A stretch of DNA of 64,000 nucleotides, taken from contig CACPPK010000001.1 of NCBI GenBank assembly GCA_902635845.1, forward strand, positions 1 through 64,000, written 5' to 3'. Shown here piece after piece: positions 44,873 through 53,446 of this stretch (within the stretch, counting starts at the first letter, position 1; each line of letters begins with the position of its first letter). The position numbers and the translations under genes were made by a program. A model generated the notes under the pieces. It ran no database searches. It was given only the letters and a program-made list of their open reading frames with translations, and was not told the origin of the DNA. Source of the stretch: an uncultured Pelagibacteraceae bacterium (GTDB taxonomy: Bacteria; Pseudomonadota; Alphaproteobacteria; Pelagibacterales; Pelagibacteraceae).

Positions 44873-45917
44873 CCTCTATTACAGCTTTTAAAAGATCTGA
44901 TTGTGTAATCACTCCAACATTTTTTTGCTCATTATTTTTAACAACTAATGGCTTATCCTTTGATTTTGAAACTTCGATTAATTTACTAAGCAATTCATGC
45001 TCATATACACTTTGTAAATTTTCTTCCAACTTACCATTTGAATTTTCATAACTTTCAATTGTCTGCATGATTGTTTTTGCCTGAACAACTTTGAGTCTAG
45101 AAATTCCTTTAACAAAGTCTGCAACATATTCGTCGGCTGGATTAACAACAATTTGTTCTGGACTTCCAATTTGAATAACTTTTCCATCTCTCATGATTGC
45201 AATTCTATGTCCTACTCTTACCGCCTCATCTAAATCATGGGTTATAAAAACTGTCGTCTTTTTCATCTGTTTTGAAAGTTTGATAAATTCTGATTGAAGT
45301 TGTCTTCTAATAAGTGGGTCTAATGCACTAAAAGGCTCATCCATTAAAAGAAATTCTGGATCAGCAGCTAATGCCCTTGCAAGTCCTACCCTTTGCTGCA
45401 TTCCTCCAGATAATTCATGAGCAAATTTATTACCCCAACCTTGTAATTCAACTATTTCTAAAATTTTATTAGCTGCATCTAAACGATCATTTTTACTTAC
45501 GCCTCTTATTTCAAGAGGCATTGCAATATTATCTACTACTGATCTATGAGGCATAAGCGCAAAGTTTTGAAAAACCATGCCTATCTTTTTATTTCTTAGT
45601 TCTTGTAAATGGTCACGATCAAGCTGCATTACATCTTGACCGTTTATCAAAATCTTTCCCGATGTAGGTTCTAAAAGTCTATTTATATGCCTGACTAGTG
45701 TGGATTTTCCACTACCAGATAAACCCATCACACAAAATATTTCTCCTTGATTAACATCAAATGAAACATCTGATACACCAATAACTGAGTTATATTCTTC
45801 TAAAGCTTCAGTTTTTGAAATTCCTTTATTTTGGATTGCATCCAATGCTTCGGTAGAAGTATTGCCAAATACTTTCCAAACATTTTCAATTTTTATAGCT
45901 GAACTCGATGAATCCAT
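44856..45917 (-). CDS. proV: Glycine betaine/proline-type ABC ATPase with CBS region
   Basis: The 353-residue ATPase has Walker A GLSGSGKST, signature LSGGMQQRVGLAR, Walker B FLLMDEPFSALDP and switch FITHDLDEAV. The N-terminal insert before the P-loop (ALDAIQNKGISKTEAL) is typical of ProV. A C-terminal CBS-like region (LVVKNNEQKNVGVITQSDLL) may sense ionic strength as in OpuA. It forms an importer with proW and proX. Confidence 0.95.
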   Translation of the reverse strand: MDSSSSAIKIENVWKVFGNTSTEALDAIQNKGISKTEALEEYNSVIGVSDVSFDVNQGEIFCVMGLSGSGKSTLVRHINRLLEPTSGKILINGQDVMQLDRDHLQELRNKKIGMVFQNFALMPHRSVVDNIAMPLEIRGVSKNDRLDAANKILEIVELQGWGNKFAHELSGGMQQRVGLARALAADPEFLLMDEPFSALDPLIRRQLQSEFIKLSKQMKKTTVFITHDLDEAVRVGHRIAIMRDGKVIQIGSPEQIVVNPADEYVADFVKGISRLKVVQAKTIMQTIESYENSNGKLEENLQSVYEHELLSKLIEVSKSKDKPLVVKNNEQKNVGVITQSDLLKAVIEGGDGE

Positions 45918-45940
45918 TTTTATCTTACATTATAGGAAAA

Positions 45941-45971
45941 TATACTCGGCAATTTAAGATTGCCGAGTATA
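45941..45971 (-). terminator. Hairpin between proX and proV
   Basis: A perfect 13-bp stem (TATACTCGGCAAT / ATTGCCGAGTATA) with a 5-base loop lies 15 bases after the proX stop. The transcribed strand continues ATTTTCC, a weak T tract, so partial termination or 3'-end protection of proX mRNA is likely. Confidence 0.75.
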
Positions 45972-45985
45972 AATTTTGATTTAGA

Positions 45986-46948
45986 TTATAGTCCTAACCA
46001 ACCGTCTACAGTTGATTTATTTGCTTCCATCCAAGCTCTAGCAACAGCAGCTGGATCTTTTTTCTCAACTGAAACTGCATAAGCCATCGCAGAAACATCA
46101 TCAGCTGTTAATTGAAAATTCTTAAAGAATTCTACAATCGCTGGTGACTGACTCTCTAAAGAAGTAGCCCAACCGATTTGGATTTGCTTAAGAGCATCTT
46201 TTGATGCAACATAAGATTTCTTGTACCAGTCAGCATCTGCTTTAGGTTGAATCATTTTATATTTTGCAGGATCATATTTTGGTTCTGTTAACATCACTAC
46301 GTCAGCCATTCCCCAAATTGCATGAGGTTTGTAACAATAGAATGCATAACCTTCACCTTTTTTGATTGAATCTAATACTCTTGCATTTTTAACTGCTTCA
46401 GCAGCTCTAACTGCTTCAATACCAGCATCATATAAACCATAGTCTCTTAATTTAACTTGGTTTACATTTGCAGAAGCCCAACCATCAGCACCAATCCAAA
46501 ACTCACCTTTTCCGTTGCCATCGCTATCCATAGCTTTAACAACTTCAGGTCTTGCTAAGTCTTCAATTGCCGTAATGTTCATTTTTTTAGCAAACTGTTG
46601 TGAAACACAATAACCTTGGTTTCCTTCATAAGGTTTACTACTTAATTTTAAAGTTCCTTTTGGAACTAAATCATTTGTGTAAGCTTCTTGGTTTGGTAAC
46701 CAAATGTCAGGATGTACATCAATTTCACCTTTTCCTCTATCAATCGCTGCATAAATTGCAGTATTGTTTCCTGGAACAAGCTCAGCTTCTCCACCCATTT
46801 TGTCTGTAACAACTGCAGCTAATAAGTTTGCAATAGCTGTGGCACCTGTCCATCCTGGATCTCCAATTTTAACTTTTTCTGCTTGTGCAGAAAAGATTGA
46901 TAAAACTGAGATTAATCCAGCTACAAGTGTAGTTTTAATTATTCGCAT
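45986..46948 (-). CDS. proX: Glycine betaine/proline-type binding protein
   Basis: The 320-residue protein has a signal peptide (TTLVAGLISVLSIFSAQA) and the OpuAC/ProX fold: VKIGDPGWTGATAIANLLA, ELVPGNNTAIYAAIDRGKGEIDVHPDIWLPNQ, and YAFYCYKPHAIWGMADVV with aromatic residues that could box a quaternary ammonium group. Ligands may be glycine betaine, DMSP or related osmolytes. It leads the proXVW operon. Confidence 0.92.
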   Translation of the reverse strand: MRIIKTTLVAGLISVLSIFSAQAEKVKIGDPGWTGATAIANLLAAVVTDKMGGEAELVPGNNTAIYAAIDRGKGEIDVHPDIWLPNQEAYTNDLVPKGTLKLSSKPYEGNQGYCVSQQFAKKMNITAIEDLARPEVVKAMDSDGNGKGEFWIGADGWASANVNQVKLRDYGLYDAGIEAVRAAEAVKNARVLDSIKKGEGYAFYCYKPHAIWGMADVVMLTEPKYDPAKYKMIQPKADADWYKKSYVASKDALKQIQIGWATSLESQSPAIVEFFKNFQLTADDVSAMAYAVSVEKKDPAAVARAWMEANKSTVDGWLGL

Positions 46949-47056
46949 ATTATCTCCTTTTAAATTTAAAAATTAAGCTTAACGCGAATTGAGATAATGA
47001 GTCAAAGAAAATTGAGGTCTATATATTGTTGTATATATTAGAATTATTATAAAGAA

Positions 47057-47467
47057 CTAGTCTGGATTTGAAGTAAGAGTTTTTATTTCTAAAATATTTT
47101 CATTAGGATCTTTTACAAAAAAAGTCTCCTGTTCATACTTAGTTCCTTTAAATCTTAAATAAGGCTCATCATAATATTTAGTACCACTATCTTTTAATCT
47201 TTGCTTAAGAGCATCAAAATCTTTTCTAGATAAATGAACTCCAAAATGTGGAACTGACACATTACCCATATCCACATCATGTCTTTCATTGTCTAGCTTG
47301 TGTTCACTTTTATGAAGAGTAAGTTCGTTGCCCCAAAAATCAACGTCAGCCCATTCTTGTGCAGAATTATCTAATCTACATCCTAAAGTTTCGCTATAAA
47401 ATTTCTTTGCTACTTCTAAGTCTCCACAAGGTATTGCTAAATGAAAACAATTAGTATTTTTATACAT
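47057..47467 (-). CDS. VOC/glyoxalase-family protein
   Basis: The 136-residue protein has the vicinal-oxygen-chelate layout: FHLAIPCGDLEVAKKFYSETLGC at the start and DPNENILEIKTL at the end, with candidate metal residues in each half (His9, a Glu near the C-terminus). It could be a metal-dependent lyase, dioxygenase or isomerase. The reaction cannot be named. It stands alone, divergent from cysE. Confidence 0.8.
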   Translation of the reverse strand: MYKNTNCFHLAIPCGDLEVAKKFYSETLGCRLDNSAQEWADVDFWGNELTLHKSEHKLDNERHDVDMGNVSVPHFGVHLSRKDFDALKQRLKDSGTKYYDEPYLRFKGTKYEQETFFVKDPNENILEIKTLTSNPD

Positions 47468-47542
47468 AATAAGACCTTTAATATAATAAATTAATCACTA
47501 TATAAAGCCTGTTTTTAACACAAAATCAAAAAAAAAATAATA

Positions 47543-48127
47543 ATGAGCGATTTTTTACAATCAATAATTGATAGAGATCCTGCAGCAAAATCTAAATTAA
47601 GTTTAATATTAACTTACCCAGGTGTTAAAGCAGTATTCTTTCACAAACTAGCAAACTTTTTTAGTACTGCTAAATTTCATTTAATTGCAAGAATCATTTC
47701 TCAATTTTCAAGATTCTTAACTGGAATTGAAATTCACCCAAATGCAAAAATTGGAAAAAATTTATTTATAGATCATGGGATGGGTGTTGTTATTGGTGAG
47801 ACATCTGAGATTGGTGATAACGTAACTATTTACCATATGGTTACATTAGGCGGTATTGCTCCAAGTATTAATTCAAATGACCAACGAAATATGAAAAGAC
47901 ATCCTACTATAAAAGAAGATGTAGTTATTGGTTCAGGTGCACAAGTATTAGGTCCTGTAGTCGTTGGCAAAGGTGCTAGAATTGGAGCAAATGCAGTTAT
48001 TACTAAAGATGTTTCAGAAAATGCTGTAATGGTTGGAATTCCTGCAAGAAGTGTTGGAATAGCAGATAGTGAATTTAAACCTTATGGAATTACGTCTGAT
48101 AGTGATAAAAAATCAGATAATGAGTAA
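47543..48127 (+). CDS. cysE: Serine O-acetyltransferase
   Basis: The 194-residue protein is a short-form CysE with left-handed beta-helix hexapeptide repeats ([25 protein letters not shown], split by isoleucine steps) and the catalytic [10 protein letters not shown] and YHMVTLGG segments. It makes O-acetylserine for cysteine synthesis. Its end overlaps the cysK start by 8 bases, so both subunits of the cysteine synthase complex are produced together. Confidence 0.93.
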   Translation: MSDFLQSIIDRDPAAKSKLSLILTYPGVKAVFFHKLANFFSTAKFHLIARIISQFSRFLTGIEIHPNAKIGKNLFIDHGMGVVIGETSEIGDNVTIYHMVTLGGIAPSINSNDQRNMKRHPTIKEDVVIGSGAQVLGPVVVGKGARIGANAVITKDVSENAVMVGIPARSVGIADSEFKPYGITSDSDKKSDNE

Positions 48128-49121
48128 TACCCAAAACGATTTTATTTCTGGAATAGGAAATACTCCATTAATTAAACTCAGAGCAGCCTCTGAAATTACT
48201 GGGTGTAACATTTATGGAAAAGCAGAATTTTTAAATCCTGGAGGATCTGTAAAGGATAGAGCTGCACTTGCTTTAATAAAAGATGCACAAGAAAAAAAAT
48301 TGATTTCTAAAGGTGGGACTGTTGTTGAGGGAACAGCTGGTAATACAGGAATAGGTTTGGGTCTTTTAGGAAATTCTCTTGGTTATAAAACAATAATTGT
48401 AATGAATGACAATCAAACACAAGAGAAAAAAGATTTACTTAGAAACCTTGGAGCTGAATTAAGATTAGTTCCACCTAAGCCTTATAAGGATGATAACAAC
48501 TTTGTAAAAGTAGCAGCGAGACTTGCAGACGAACTAAGACCTACAAATAATAACGGGGTTATTTGGGCTAACCAGTTTGATAATACTGCAAATGCTAAAG
48601 GACATTATGAAGGCACAGGTCAAGAAATCTGGGAACAAACCGATGGTAAAATTGATGGTTTTGTTTGTTCTTCAGGTACTGGAGGCACAATTTCAGGTGT
48701 TAGCAATGCTCTGAAAGAAAAGAATAAAGATATAAAAATTTATTTATCAGATCCAAAAGGTTCAGCTCTTTATAATTACATTAAAAATGGTGAACTTAAA
48801 TCGGAGGGTGGTTCAATTACTGAAGGTATTGGTTCGAGTAGAGTGACTGCTAACTTTGGTGAGGCCAAAATTGATGACGCATATTCAATTGATGACCATG
48901 AGGCTCTGCCTATTCTATATGATTTAATTCAAAACGAAGGTTTAAGCCTAGGTACAAGCTGTGGGATAAATATTGCAGGAGCAATTAGAATGGGGAAAGA
49001 GTTAGGGCCAGGAAAAACTATTGTAACTATTCTTTGTGATAGAAGTGACAAATACGCAACTAAAATGTTTAATAAAAAATTTTTAGAAGAAAAAGGTTTG
49101 CCGATACCTAATTGGTTTTAA
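48120..49121 (+). CDS. cysK: Cysteine synthase
   Basis: The 333-residue PLP enzyme has IGNTPLIKL, the PLP lysine in [23 protein letters not shown] and [12 protein letters not shown]. It makes cysteine from O-acetylserine and sulfide. A longer frame begins at 48069, but the ATG at 48120 inside the end of cysE matches the family start. Length and sequence suggest the CysK/CysM family; the exact subtype is not settled. It overlaps the convergent membrane-protein gene by 4 bases. Confidence 0.93.
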   Translation: MSNTQNDFISGIGNTPLIKLRAASEITGCNIYGKAEFLNPGGSVKDRAALALIKDAQEKKLISKGGTVVEGTAGNTGIGLGLLGNSLGYKTIIVMNDNQTQEKKDLLRNLGAELRLVPPKPYKDDNNFVKVAARLADELRPTNNNGVIWANQFDNTANAKGHYEGTGQEIWEQTDGKIDGFVCSSGTGGTISGVSNALKEKNKDIKIYLSDPKGSALYNYIKNGELKSEGGSITEGIGSSRVTANFGEAKIDDAYSIDDHEALPILYDLIQNEGLSLGTSCGINIAGAIRMGKELGPGKTIVTILCDRSDKYATKMFNKKFLEEKGLPIPNWF

Positions 49122-49534
49122 ATATAAATTTTATCAGCTAATCCGTAAGTAAGAATAGCACTTAAAATCGTAAGTACTCCAGCAGCTATTACACCTTCAC
49201 TGTTAGTCTTTTCAGTGTGTCCAAGTTTATTTATGTAAATGGTATAAATACCGAATATTAAGTACATTAAATTTTGAACAAATACTAAATTAAAGAACGC
49301 CCAAGTTCCATTTACCCCACCATCTCTAACAAACATAATATAAAGAGCCATTAAGAAAGACCCAACAAAAGGAGCTCCAAAAAATCTTGTAATCACAGCT
49401 GCCGAATGATCGATGTTATATTGATCCATAAAACTCTTTGTTCCAACTATAGCTCTAAAAGCATAAACAGCATAAACAAGGAAATGAACAATAAAAATTA
49501 TTAGATAAACAATTCCGTTGAATTTTTCGATCAT
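49118..49534 (-). CDS. Four-helix membrane protein of unknown function
   Basis: The 138-residue protein has four predicted membrane helices with short loops (starting VYLIIFIVHFLVYAVYAFRAIVG) and a conserved-looking loop NIDHSAAVITRFFGAPFVGSF. No named family is recognised. It is convergent with cysK and divergent, across 152 bases, from the small-protein operon beginning at 49687. Confidence 0.65.
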   Translation of the reverse strand: MIEKFNGIVYLIIFIVHFLVYAVYAFRAIVGTKSFMDQYNIDHSAAVITRFFGAPFVGSFLMALYIMFVRDGGVNGTWAFFNLVFVQNLMYLIFGIYTIYINKLGHTEKTNSEGVIAAGVLTILSAILTYGLADKIYI

Positions 49535-49686
49535 ATATAATTATTATCAAATATTTAGATTAAATAAAACAGCATAATCAGCATTTTTATGCTCTGAAAT
49601 TGCATAACTGTCGCGCGCTATAAACACGAGTGACTCCTTAACAATTATGTAACAGTGTTATGTTAAATAACTTTAAGGAGGTAAAA

Positions 49687-50163
49687 ATGAAAAAAATTTT
49701 ATTTTTAATAATATTTTTAACGATCTCAAATTACTCGTTAGCAGAATCAGGAAAATTTAATGCTGCTGGAGCAGGATCATGGTCATTAAATGCGATGGAT
49801 GCTGGAAACGGAAACATGAGTATTACTTATGATGGTAATGCTGGACTAATGGATAAAGAACCTGGAAGTATTTTTGATAAATCTACTATGCATTGCATTG
49901 GTGGGTTAACATTGGTAGCTGGAAAGTTTGATGATGAAACGGGTATGTGTACTTTTTATCTAATGGATGGAGAAAAGGTTTACATAAATTACAAAGGTAA
50001 AGGAACTGGTGGTCAAGGTGGAACTGGTACTTTTGTTATTATTGGTGGAACTGGGAAATATGAAAATATTACTGGAAGCGGTTTCTCAAGCAGACAAAAT
50101 ATCAGAGGTAAAGCTGGTATGGCTCACTCTATGAATCAAATGAGTGGGGAGTACACTTATTAA
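49687..50163 (+). CDS. Exported small beta-rich protein of unknown function
   Basis: The 158-residue protein has a signal peptide (MKKILFLIIFLTISNYSLA) and a glycine-rich mature part of about 140 residues. The segments GTGTFVIIGGTGKYENITGSG recall beta-barrel (dirigent / allene-oxide-cyclase-like) proteins, but that is inference. The ATG at 49687 follows a very strong ribosome site (AAGGAGG), so it is preferred to the upstream ATG at 49660. It heads a run of six small genes on the same strand. Confidence 0.72.
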   Translation: MKKILFLIIFLTISNYSLAESGKFNAAGAGSWSLNAMDAGNGNMSITYDGNAGLMDKEPGSIFDKSTMHCIGGLTLVAGKFDDETGMCTFYLMDGEKVYINYKGKGTGGQGGTGTFVIIGGTGKYENITGSGFSSRQNIRGKAGMAHSMNQMSGEYTY

Positions 50164-50196
50164 AAAGAATAATAAAATAAAAAAAAGGAGAAAAAA

Positions 50197-50478
50197 ATGA
50201 AAGATATATTGGTAGTAGGAAAATTAAAAGAAGGAGCCTTTGAAAAGTTTATGGGCTTTATGCAATCAGATGAGGGTATGGCTGAAAGAAAAAAAGTTGC
50301 AGATGTAACAAAAACAATAGCTAGTGTTTCACCTGATAAATCAACAGTAATGTTTAAAATTGTAGTTCATGACATGGCAGCACTTCATTCATTCATGGAT
50401 GGATCAAATCCAGTTTCAAAACCTATATTTGATGAAGTAATGACTGGTTATGAAATTTACGAATTAGCTAAAGTTTAA
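50197..50478 (+). CDS. Small alpha/beta protein of unknown function
   Basis: The 93-residue protein looks like a single ferredoxin-like alpha/beta unit: DILVVGKLKEGAFEKFMGFM, a central strand TVMFKIVVHD, then FDEVMTGYEIYEL. It resembles small dimeric monooxygenase/GYD-like proteins but has no catalytic motif I can name. It has a strong ribosome site (AAGGAG) and is 33 bases after the exported protein gene. Confidence 0.65.
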   Translation: MKDILVVGKLKEGAFEKFMGFMQSDEGMAERKKVADVTKTIASVSPDKSTVMFKIVVHDMAALHSFMDGSNPVSKPIFDEVMTGYEIYELAKV

Positions 50479-50555
50479 TAGAAGAACTGAGGCTACAAAA
50501 GCTGACTAATCTCTGATAGACTTTGTAACTAAATTATTAGTAACAAGGAGGAAAA

Positions 50556-50906
50556 ATGGCTGGAATAGAAGTAAAAAGTTTTGATAAAGCAGATGAAGTA
50601 AATGATAATTTTAATAATGCTAAAATTGAAGCAGTCAAAGTTGGAAACCAAAGATTGATGAAACTTACTTTGCAACCTGGTTGGCAATGGTCAAAAGATA
50701 TAAAGCCAACAGTTGGTGGTGAAAGCTGTCAGGCTACACACCTTGGTATAATTATCTCAGGTGCTGTTTGTGCAAAACATAATGATGGAACTGAACTAAC
50801 TTATAAAGCTGGTGATGCATATTCAATACAACCAGGTCATGATGGATGGGTTGTTGGAGATAAACCAGCAGTAGTATATGAATTTCATGGAATGTGGGGT
50901 GAATAA
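50556..50906 (+). CDS. Cupin-domain protein
   Basis: The 116-residue protein is a single cupin fold: LTLQPGWQWSKDIKPTVGGESCQATHLGIIISG and YKAGDAYSIQPGHDGWVVGDKPAVVYEF. Candidate metal residues include His72 and His99, a reduced set. It may bind a small ligand or metal. The strong ribosome site AAGGAGG precedes its ATG, and its stop overlaps the next start by one base (TAATG). Confidence 0.85.
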   Translation: MAGIEVKSFDKADEVNDNFNNAKIEAVKVGNQRLMKLTLQPGWQWSKDIKPTVGGESCQATHLGIIISGAVCAKHNDGTELTYKAGDAYSIQPGHDGWVVGDKPAVVYEFHGMWGE

Positions 50907-51229
50907 TGTCAAAATTTTATGTAATTGGAAAGGCAAGTCCTGAGTTATTAAAAAAAATGCATGCTGACCCTGCTGCAGATAGAGGTGCAGTAATGAAATC
51001 CATGTGTGACAGCTTAGGAGTAAAAGCTATAAGTTACGAATGGTTAAGAGGACGTTTTGATGTTCTTTTCTGTGTTGAAGGTGATTACGAAAGTGTTCTT
51101 GCTATGAAAGTAACTGTTTTAAATAGTGGAATGATGTCAGATCTAATGGTTCATGAAGTATTTGATTACAACAGTGCATTTAAAAAGGCAGCTGATGTTT
51201 CAAAAAGTTATAAAAAACCAGGTGAATAA
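50906..51229 (+). CDS. GYD-domain-like protein
   Basis: The 107-residue protein has the pattern of the GYD/alpha-beta-barrel family, namely YEWLRGRFDVLFCVEGDYESVLAMKVTVLNSGMM, where a G-x-F/Y-D turn precedes a strand. These proteins have no firmly assigned activity. It is translationally coupled to the cupin gene (one-base overlap) and followed 15 bases later by the NTF2-like gene. Confidence 0.7.
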   Translation: MSKFYVIGKASPELLKKMHADPAADRGAVMKSMCDSLGVKAISYEWLRGRFDVLFCVEGDYESVLAMKVTVLNSGMMSDLMVHEVFDYNSAFKKAADVSKSYKKPGE

Positions 51230-51244
51230 ATAGAAAGGAATAAT

Positions 51245-51565
51245 ATGTCTATATTAGAAAAATATAGTGCTGCTTTGAAAAATAAAGATGAAGCAGTAAT
51301 GAATGAGCTTTTGCATGATGATTTTAAATTCATAATGCACAAGTCAGGAAATGTTTTAACCAAAAGTGATGTTATCAAATGGGCGATGAGTGGTGATATT
51401 AATCAAGATAAGGTTAGAATTGTCTATGAAAATGACGAAGTTGGTATTCATCATGCGTTTGTAACATTTAACGATGGTAATGTTGAGGCGGTAATGGCAG
51501 TTTATAAATATGACAATGGAAAAATTGTTAGTTTAGAAACTGGTGCTACACCAATGCCAAAATAA
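51245..51565 (+). CDS. NTF2-like (SnoaL-type) small protein
   Basis: The 106-residue protein fits a SnoaL/NTF2-like half-barrel: ILEKYSAALKNKDEAVMNELLHDDFKFIMHKSG, followed by VRIVYENDEVGIHHAFVTF. Such proteins bind small hydrophobic ligands or act as isomerases or hydratases. The ligand is unknown. It follows the GYD-like gene by 15 bases and abuts the next gene. Confidence 0.78.
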   Translation: MSILEKYSAALKNKDEAVMNELLHDDFKFIMHKSGNVLTKSDVIKWAMSGDINQDKVRIVYENDEVGIHHAFVTFNDGNVEAVMAVYKYDNGKIVSLETGATPMPK

Positions 51566-52156
51566 GTGAGTGAAATTGATTTTTATTTTTCGATAGGTAG
51601 TACTTACACCTATCTTTCTGTAACTAGAATACTTGATGTTGAAAAACAGCATCAAGTAAAATTTAATTGGAAACCCTTTTCAGTTAGAGCAATTATGAAG
51701 GAAATGAATAATATCCCATTTCCAAAAGACAAAATTAATAAAGTCAATTACATGTGGAGAGATATTGAGAGACGTGCAGAGGGATATGGTTTTTTTGCTA
51801 AGACACCAGTTCCCTACCCTTTATCAGAATTCGATTTAGCAAATCAAATAGCAATCTTTGGTTTTGAAAAAGGCTGGGGAGAAAAATTTGTAATGCTGAG
51901 TTATAAAAAATGGTTTCAAGAAGGCAAAGAACCTGCAATTGAACCTAGTATTTCTGAGGTTTGTAATGAATTAAATTTAAATAAGGATGATATAATATCA
52001 GAGGCAAAATCAGAAAATATAGAGGCAAAATATAACGAAAACACAAATTCAGCTCGTGAAAATAAAATTTTTGGTAGTCCATCTTTTATAGTTAAAAATG
52101 AAATCTTCTGGGGAGATGATAGAATGGAAGATGCTATTAAATGGTCTCTTAAATAA
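51566..52156 (+). CDS. DsbA-like 2-hydroxychromene-2-carboxylate isomerase family protein
   Basis: The 196-residue protein has the thioredoxin-like kappa-GST/HCCA isomerase pattern: IDFYFSIGSTYTYLSVTRI, where a serine replaces the DsbA CXXC, and IFGSPSFIVKNEIFWGDDRM near the end. Members use glutathione for isomerisation. It starts with GTG immediately after the NTF2-like stop and so closes the six-gene run. The substrate is unknown. Confidence 0.85.
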   Translation: MSEIDFYFSIGSTYTYLSVTRILDVEKQHQVKFNWKPFSVRAIMKEMNNIPFPKDKINKVNYMWRDIERRAEGYGFFAKTPVPYPLSEFDLANQIAIFGFEKGWGEKFVMLSYKKWFQEGKEPAIEPSISEVCNELNLNKDDIISEAKSENIEAKYNENTNSARENKIFGSPSFIVKNEIFWGDDRMEDAIKWSLK

Positions 52157-52194
52157 TTCTATAAATTCTTTTAAAATTCATTTAAAGTCATTGT

Positions 52195-52527
52195 ATGAGT
52201 CTTGCTAGTTCATATTTATTTTTAGGTATTGCAGTATTTTTGGGTGTTACTTCAAACAGTTTTGCAAAAAGTGCTGAGGGTTTTACACTATTTGTTCCAA
52301 GTTTAATTACAGCAATTACAATTGTATTGTGTATGTATGCACTTTCATTAGTAATGAAAAATATTCCTATGGGAATTACTTACGCTTCCTTTGCAGGTTT
52401 AACAATTATTGCAACTGTAGTGGTTGGAGTAATTAGATTTAATCAAGTACCTAATTTATACTCATTAATTGGTTTAGCTTTTATTATTGTTGGTGTTTTC
52501 ATGGTCAACTTGTTAGGTAATAATTAA
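52195..52527 (+). CDS. SMR-family-like membrane protein (first of a pair)
   Basis: The 110-residue protein has four membrane helices and aligns with EmrE-type small multidrug transporters (SAEGFTLFVPS, IPMGITYASFAGL, LIGLAFIIVGVFMVNLLG). The essential EmrE Glu14 position is Gly17 here and Trp63 is Phe. It is therefore unlikely to be an ordinary proton/drug exchanger. A DUF2798 protein and a second SMR-like protein follow within 3 bases each, suggesting a heteromeric unit. Confidence 0.82.
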   Translation: MSLASSYLFLGIAVFLGVTSNSFAKSAEGFTLFVPSLITAITIVLCMYALSLVMKNIPMGITYASFAGLTIIATVVVGVIRFNQVPNLYSLIGLAFIIVGVFMVNLLGNN

Positions 52528-52529
52528 TT

Positions 52530-52757
52530 ATGATTTCAAAAAAATACGCCCAAACTTTATTTATGATTTTAATGTCTTTAGGTATGAGTGTTATTATGAG
52601 TGGTGTAGTTGTAGCTGTAAATACAGGTATCTCAGATGGTTTCTTTTTTAGATGGGGATATTCTCTAATGTTTGCATATCCAATTGCTTTAATTGCTGCA
52701 TTTACATTAGCGCCTTTAATAAGACCTTTAGTTAATAAAATTGCATCAAAAGAATAA
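52530..52757 (+). CDS. DUF2798 membrane protein
   Basis: The 75-residue protein has two membrane helices and the DUF2798 pattern (MILMSLGMSVIMSGVVVAVNTG, FFFRWGYSLMFAYPIALIAAF, LAPLIRPLVNKI). The function of the family is unknown. It sits between two SMR-like genes with gaps of 2 bases on each side, so it may belong to the same membrane unit. Confidence 0.82.
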   Translation: MISKKYAQTLFMILMSLGMSVIMSGVVVAVNTGISDGFFFRWGYSLMFAYPIALIAAFTLAPLIRPLVNKIASKE

Positions 52758-52759
52758 TC

Positions 52760-53095
52760 ATGAAACCATTATTAGGATATTTATTTTTAGCTAATGGAAT
52801 AATTTTTGGTATCGCATCAAATAGTTTTGCAAAAATTTCCGAAGGATTTACAAAACTAACTCCTTCTGTTCTATGTATTTTGTTTATGTGTATTACAATG
52901 TTTTCTATTGCAAAAGCCATGTCAGCACTACCAGTTGGATTTGCCTACTCTACTTACAGCGGCTTAACAGTAACTGGAGTTGTCCTTTTTGCTGTTTTAA
53001 AATTTAACCAAGTACCTAATTTTTATGGAATTATTGGAATTATTTTAATTATAATTGGTGTAGTAATGGTTAATTACCTTGGTCGACTAAACTGA
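52760..53095 (+). CDS. SMR-family-like membrane protein (second of a pair)
   Basis: The 111-residue protein has four membrane helices and is a paralogue of the protein at 52195: both have YLFL...SNSFAK, EGFT and the closing IGVVMVNYLG segment. As in its partner, the EmrE Glu14 position is glycine (Gly17), and Trp63 is tyrosine. Paired SMR proteins often work as heterodimers. Its 3' end overlaps the convergent DUF952 gene by 22 bases. Confidence 0.82.
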   Translation: MKPLLGYLFLANGIIFGIASNSFAKISEGFTKLTPSVLCILFMCITMFSIAKAMSALPVGFAYSTYSGLTVTGVVLFAVLKFNQVPNFYGIIGIILIIIGVVMVNYLGRLN

Positions 53096-53445
53096 TACTT
53101 TTTTAAAATTTCTGGAAGCTCATGACTTCCATCTTCATTTAAAGGTAGCTCATATTCGTTTACAACTGTGCTGGTATCTAAAGGTGAGTATAAATGAGGA
53201 TACATATCTCCATTAGATGCTTGTTCCCATAATAAATGTTCAAGCTTAAAAGCATTTACTCTTAATAAAACTAAATTTTTCTTTTTGGGGTAATGTTTGT
53301 TTAAAGTTTCTTTTACCTGATCCTCCTCTGAAAAATGAATATATCCATCTTTAAGATCTTTGTCTGACCCACCATAGGTTCCAGATTGTTTAGCTTTTTG
53401 CCATTCATCTTTATCAATAACTTTAAAAATAAATTCTAAATTCAT
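53074..53445 (-). CDS. DUF952 family protein
   Basis: The 123-residue protein matches the DUF952 pattern: FIFKVIDKDEWQKAKQSGTYGGSDKDLKDGYIHFS, then LVLLRVNAFKLEHLLWE and MYPHLYSPLDTSTVVNEYEL. The family is of ADP-ribosyltransferase-like fold by some accounts, but no activity is established. It precedes no other member on its 3' side and follows the DUF924 gene by 1 base, so the two are co-transcribed. Confidence 0.85.
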   Translation of the reverse strand: MNLEFIFKVIDKDEWQKAKQSGTYGGSDKDLKDGYIHFSEEDQVKETLNKHYPKKKNLVLLRVNAFKLEHLLWEQASNGDMYPHLYSPLDTSTVVNEYELPLNEDGSHELPEILKKYQFSRPR

Positions 53446-53446
53446 T

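Noticed and set aside
48069-48119. Longer start for cysteine synthase
   Set aside because: The added residues are out of family and lie inside cysE; the ATG at 48120 gives the normal N-terminus.
50479-50555. Structured RNA or riboswitch before the cupin gene
   Set aside because: Only a short bulged stem (TACAAAAG / CTTTGTA) can be drawn; no known riboswitch core is visible.
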